A stretch of DNA of 5,953 bases. Origin: a bacterium. Its GTDB lineage: Bacteria > SZUA-79 > Acidulodesulfobacterales > Acidulodesulfobacteraceae. The stretch is taken from assembly GCA_021794335.1 (NCBI GenBank), contig JAJYQZ010000165.1:1-5953 (forward strand), read 5' to 3'. The notes beneath the pieces are model-generated. The model saw only the letters and a program-made list of their open reading frames with translations, had not been told where the DNA came from and did not search any database. Position numbers and translations under genes: made by a program. Positions 5,516-5,953 of this stretch are shown piece by piece (the first letter of the stretch is position 1; each line of letters begins with the position of its first letter).

Positions 5516-5953
5516 AAGATATGAAGTTTTAGATATGCAGGACGCGATAGAACTTATAAAAAGAGACCTCGGGGAAGATGCCGTTATTATTTCCACAAGG
5601 CAGGTTAGCAGTTCAAACGACCTGGGTTTTTTCGGAAAACCGTTTTTGGAAGTCGTAGCTGCGGCAGATTATAAAGATGAAGATCTAATGCCTTCGAGGC
5701 AGAATAATAATTTTAATCAAAACCTTCTAAGCCCGTTATATGACGATATAAAATTTTTAAAAGACAACTTTGAAAGCATCGTGGAGGATAAGGTTCTATA
5801 CATTTTAAATACAAAGTTTGAAGAGATTAAACAAAATATGGATGAAATTAAGTTTAATTTAAATTTATTAAAAGACGAAAAGACAAAAGTCAGGGAAAAA
5901 GAAAACGATTTACTTATGTATCTCGATAATCTTTCTTTCGATAGAAAAATATC
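5505..5953 (+). CDS. flhF: FlhF SRP-type GTPase, N-terminal part, 3'-truncated by window edge
   Basis: FlhF is an SRP-family GTPase that sets flagellar position, usually polar, together with the ATPase FlhG. Translation from ATG 5505 is open to the window end (149 codons). It begins MQIKRYEVLDMQDAIELIK, then DLGEDAVIISTRQV (21-34) and GFFGKPFLEVVAAAD (41-55), the conserved N-terminal B domain. Residues about 80-140 are Lys/Glu/Asn/Leu-rich with heptad-like spacing (KFLKDNFESIV, KFEEIKQNMDEIKFNL, LLKDEKTKVREKEND), so probably a coiled-coil linker. The NG GTPase domain with its P-loop lies beyond the window and cannot be verified. The ATG sits inside the end of flhA (11-base overlap), with GGGAAG (5488-5493) 11 bases upstream as a plausible SD. 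A second in-frame ATG at 5535 would cut into the conserved start and is less likely. flhA followed by flhF is a common order. Confidence 0.93.
   Translation, partial: MQIKRYEVLDMQDAIELIKRDLGEDAVIISTRQVSSSNDLGFFGKPFLEVVAAADYKDEDLMPSRQNNNFNQNLLSPLYDDIKFLKDNFESIVEDKVLYILNTKFEEIKQNMDEIKFNLNLLKDEKTKVREKENDLLMYLDNLSFDRKI

Overview
This window is one continuous run of seven same-strand genes from a flagellar export-apparatus operon, in the order fliO (5' end cut off), fliP, fliQ, fliR, flhB, flhA, flhF (3' end cut off). Six of the seven gene identities are close to certain from full-length or near full-length family motifs. FliO is assigned from its short conserved core and its position. Both edges fall inside genes, so the operon's promoter and terminator lie outside the window.

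The DNA is AT-rich, with genes that overlap or sit 0-26 bases apart, as expected for a motile bacterium. This gene order occurs in many flagellated lineages (Deltaproteobacteria-like groups, Firmicutes, Aquificae and others). The low GC and the protein flavour loosely suggest a deep-branching or deltaproteobacterial-type organism, but I cannot name it from this window.

Layout: 1-522 is the C-terminal part of FliO, with a long, glycine-rich, locally GC-rich linker. 500-2304 holds fliP, fliQ and fliR, whose products form the FliP5-FliQ4-FliR1 pore of the export gate. 2328-3413 is flhB, the substrate-specificity switch, with an intact NPTH self-cleavage site. 3413-5515 is flhA, the large gate subunit that couples proton flow to export and docks export chaperones. 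5505-5953 is the N-terminal part of FlhF, the SRP-type GTPase that fixes flagellar position and number. No gap between genes exceeds 26 bases.

Functionally, FliO helps assemble the FliP/FliQ/FliR pore, FlhB wraps the pore and switches export from rod/hook to filament substrates, FlhA forms the nonameric ring below it, and FlhF decides where the machine is built. I found no undescribed system here. The observations worth a second look are translational: a weak hairpin over the fliQ start, a wide ribosome-site spacing before fliR, an SD-less flhB start, and SD-like clusters in flhB. There are also small residue departures in FliP and FlhA and a possible overlapping 32-codon frame in fliO. Most of these may be chance.
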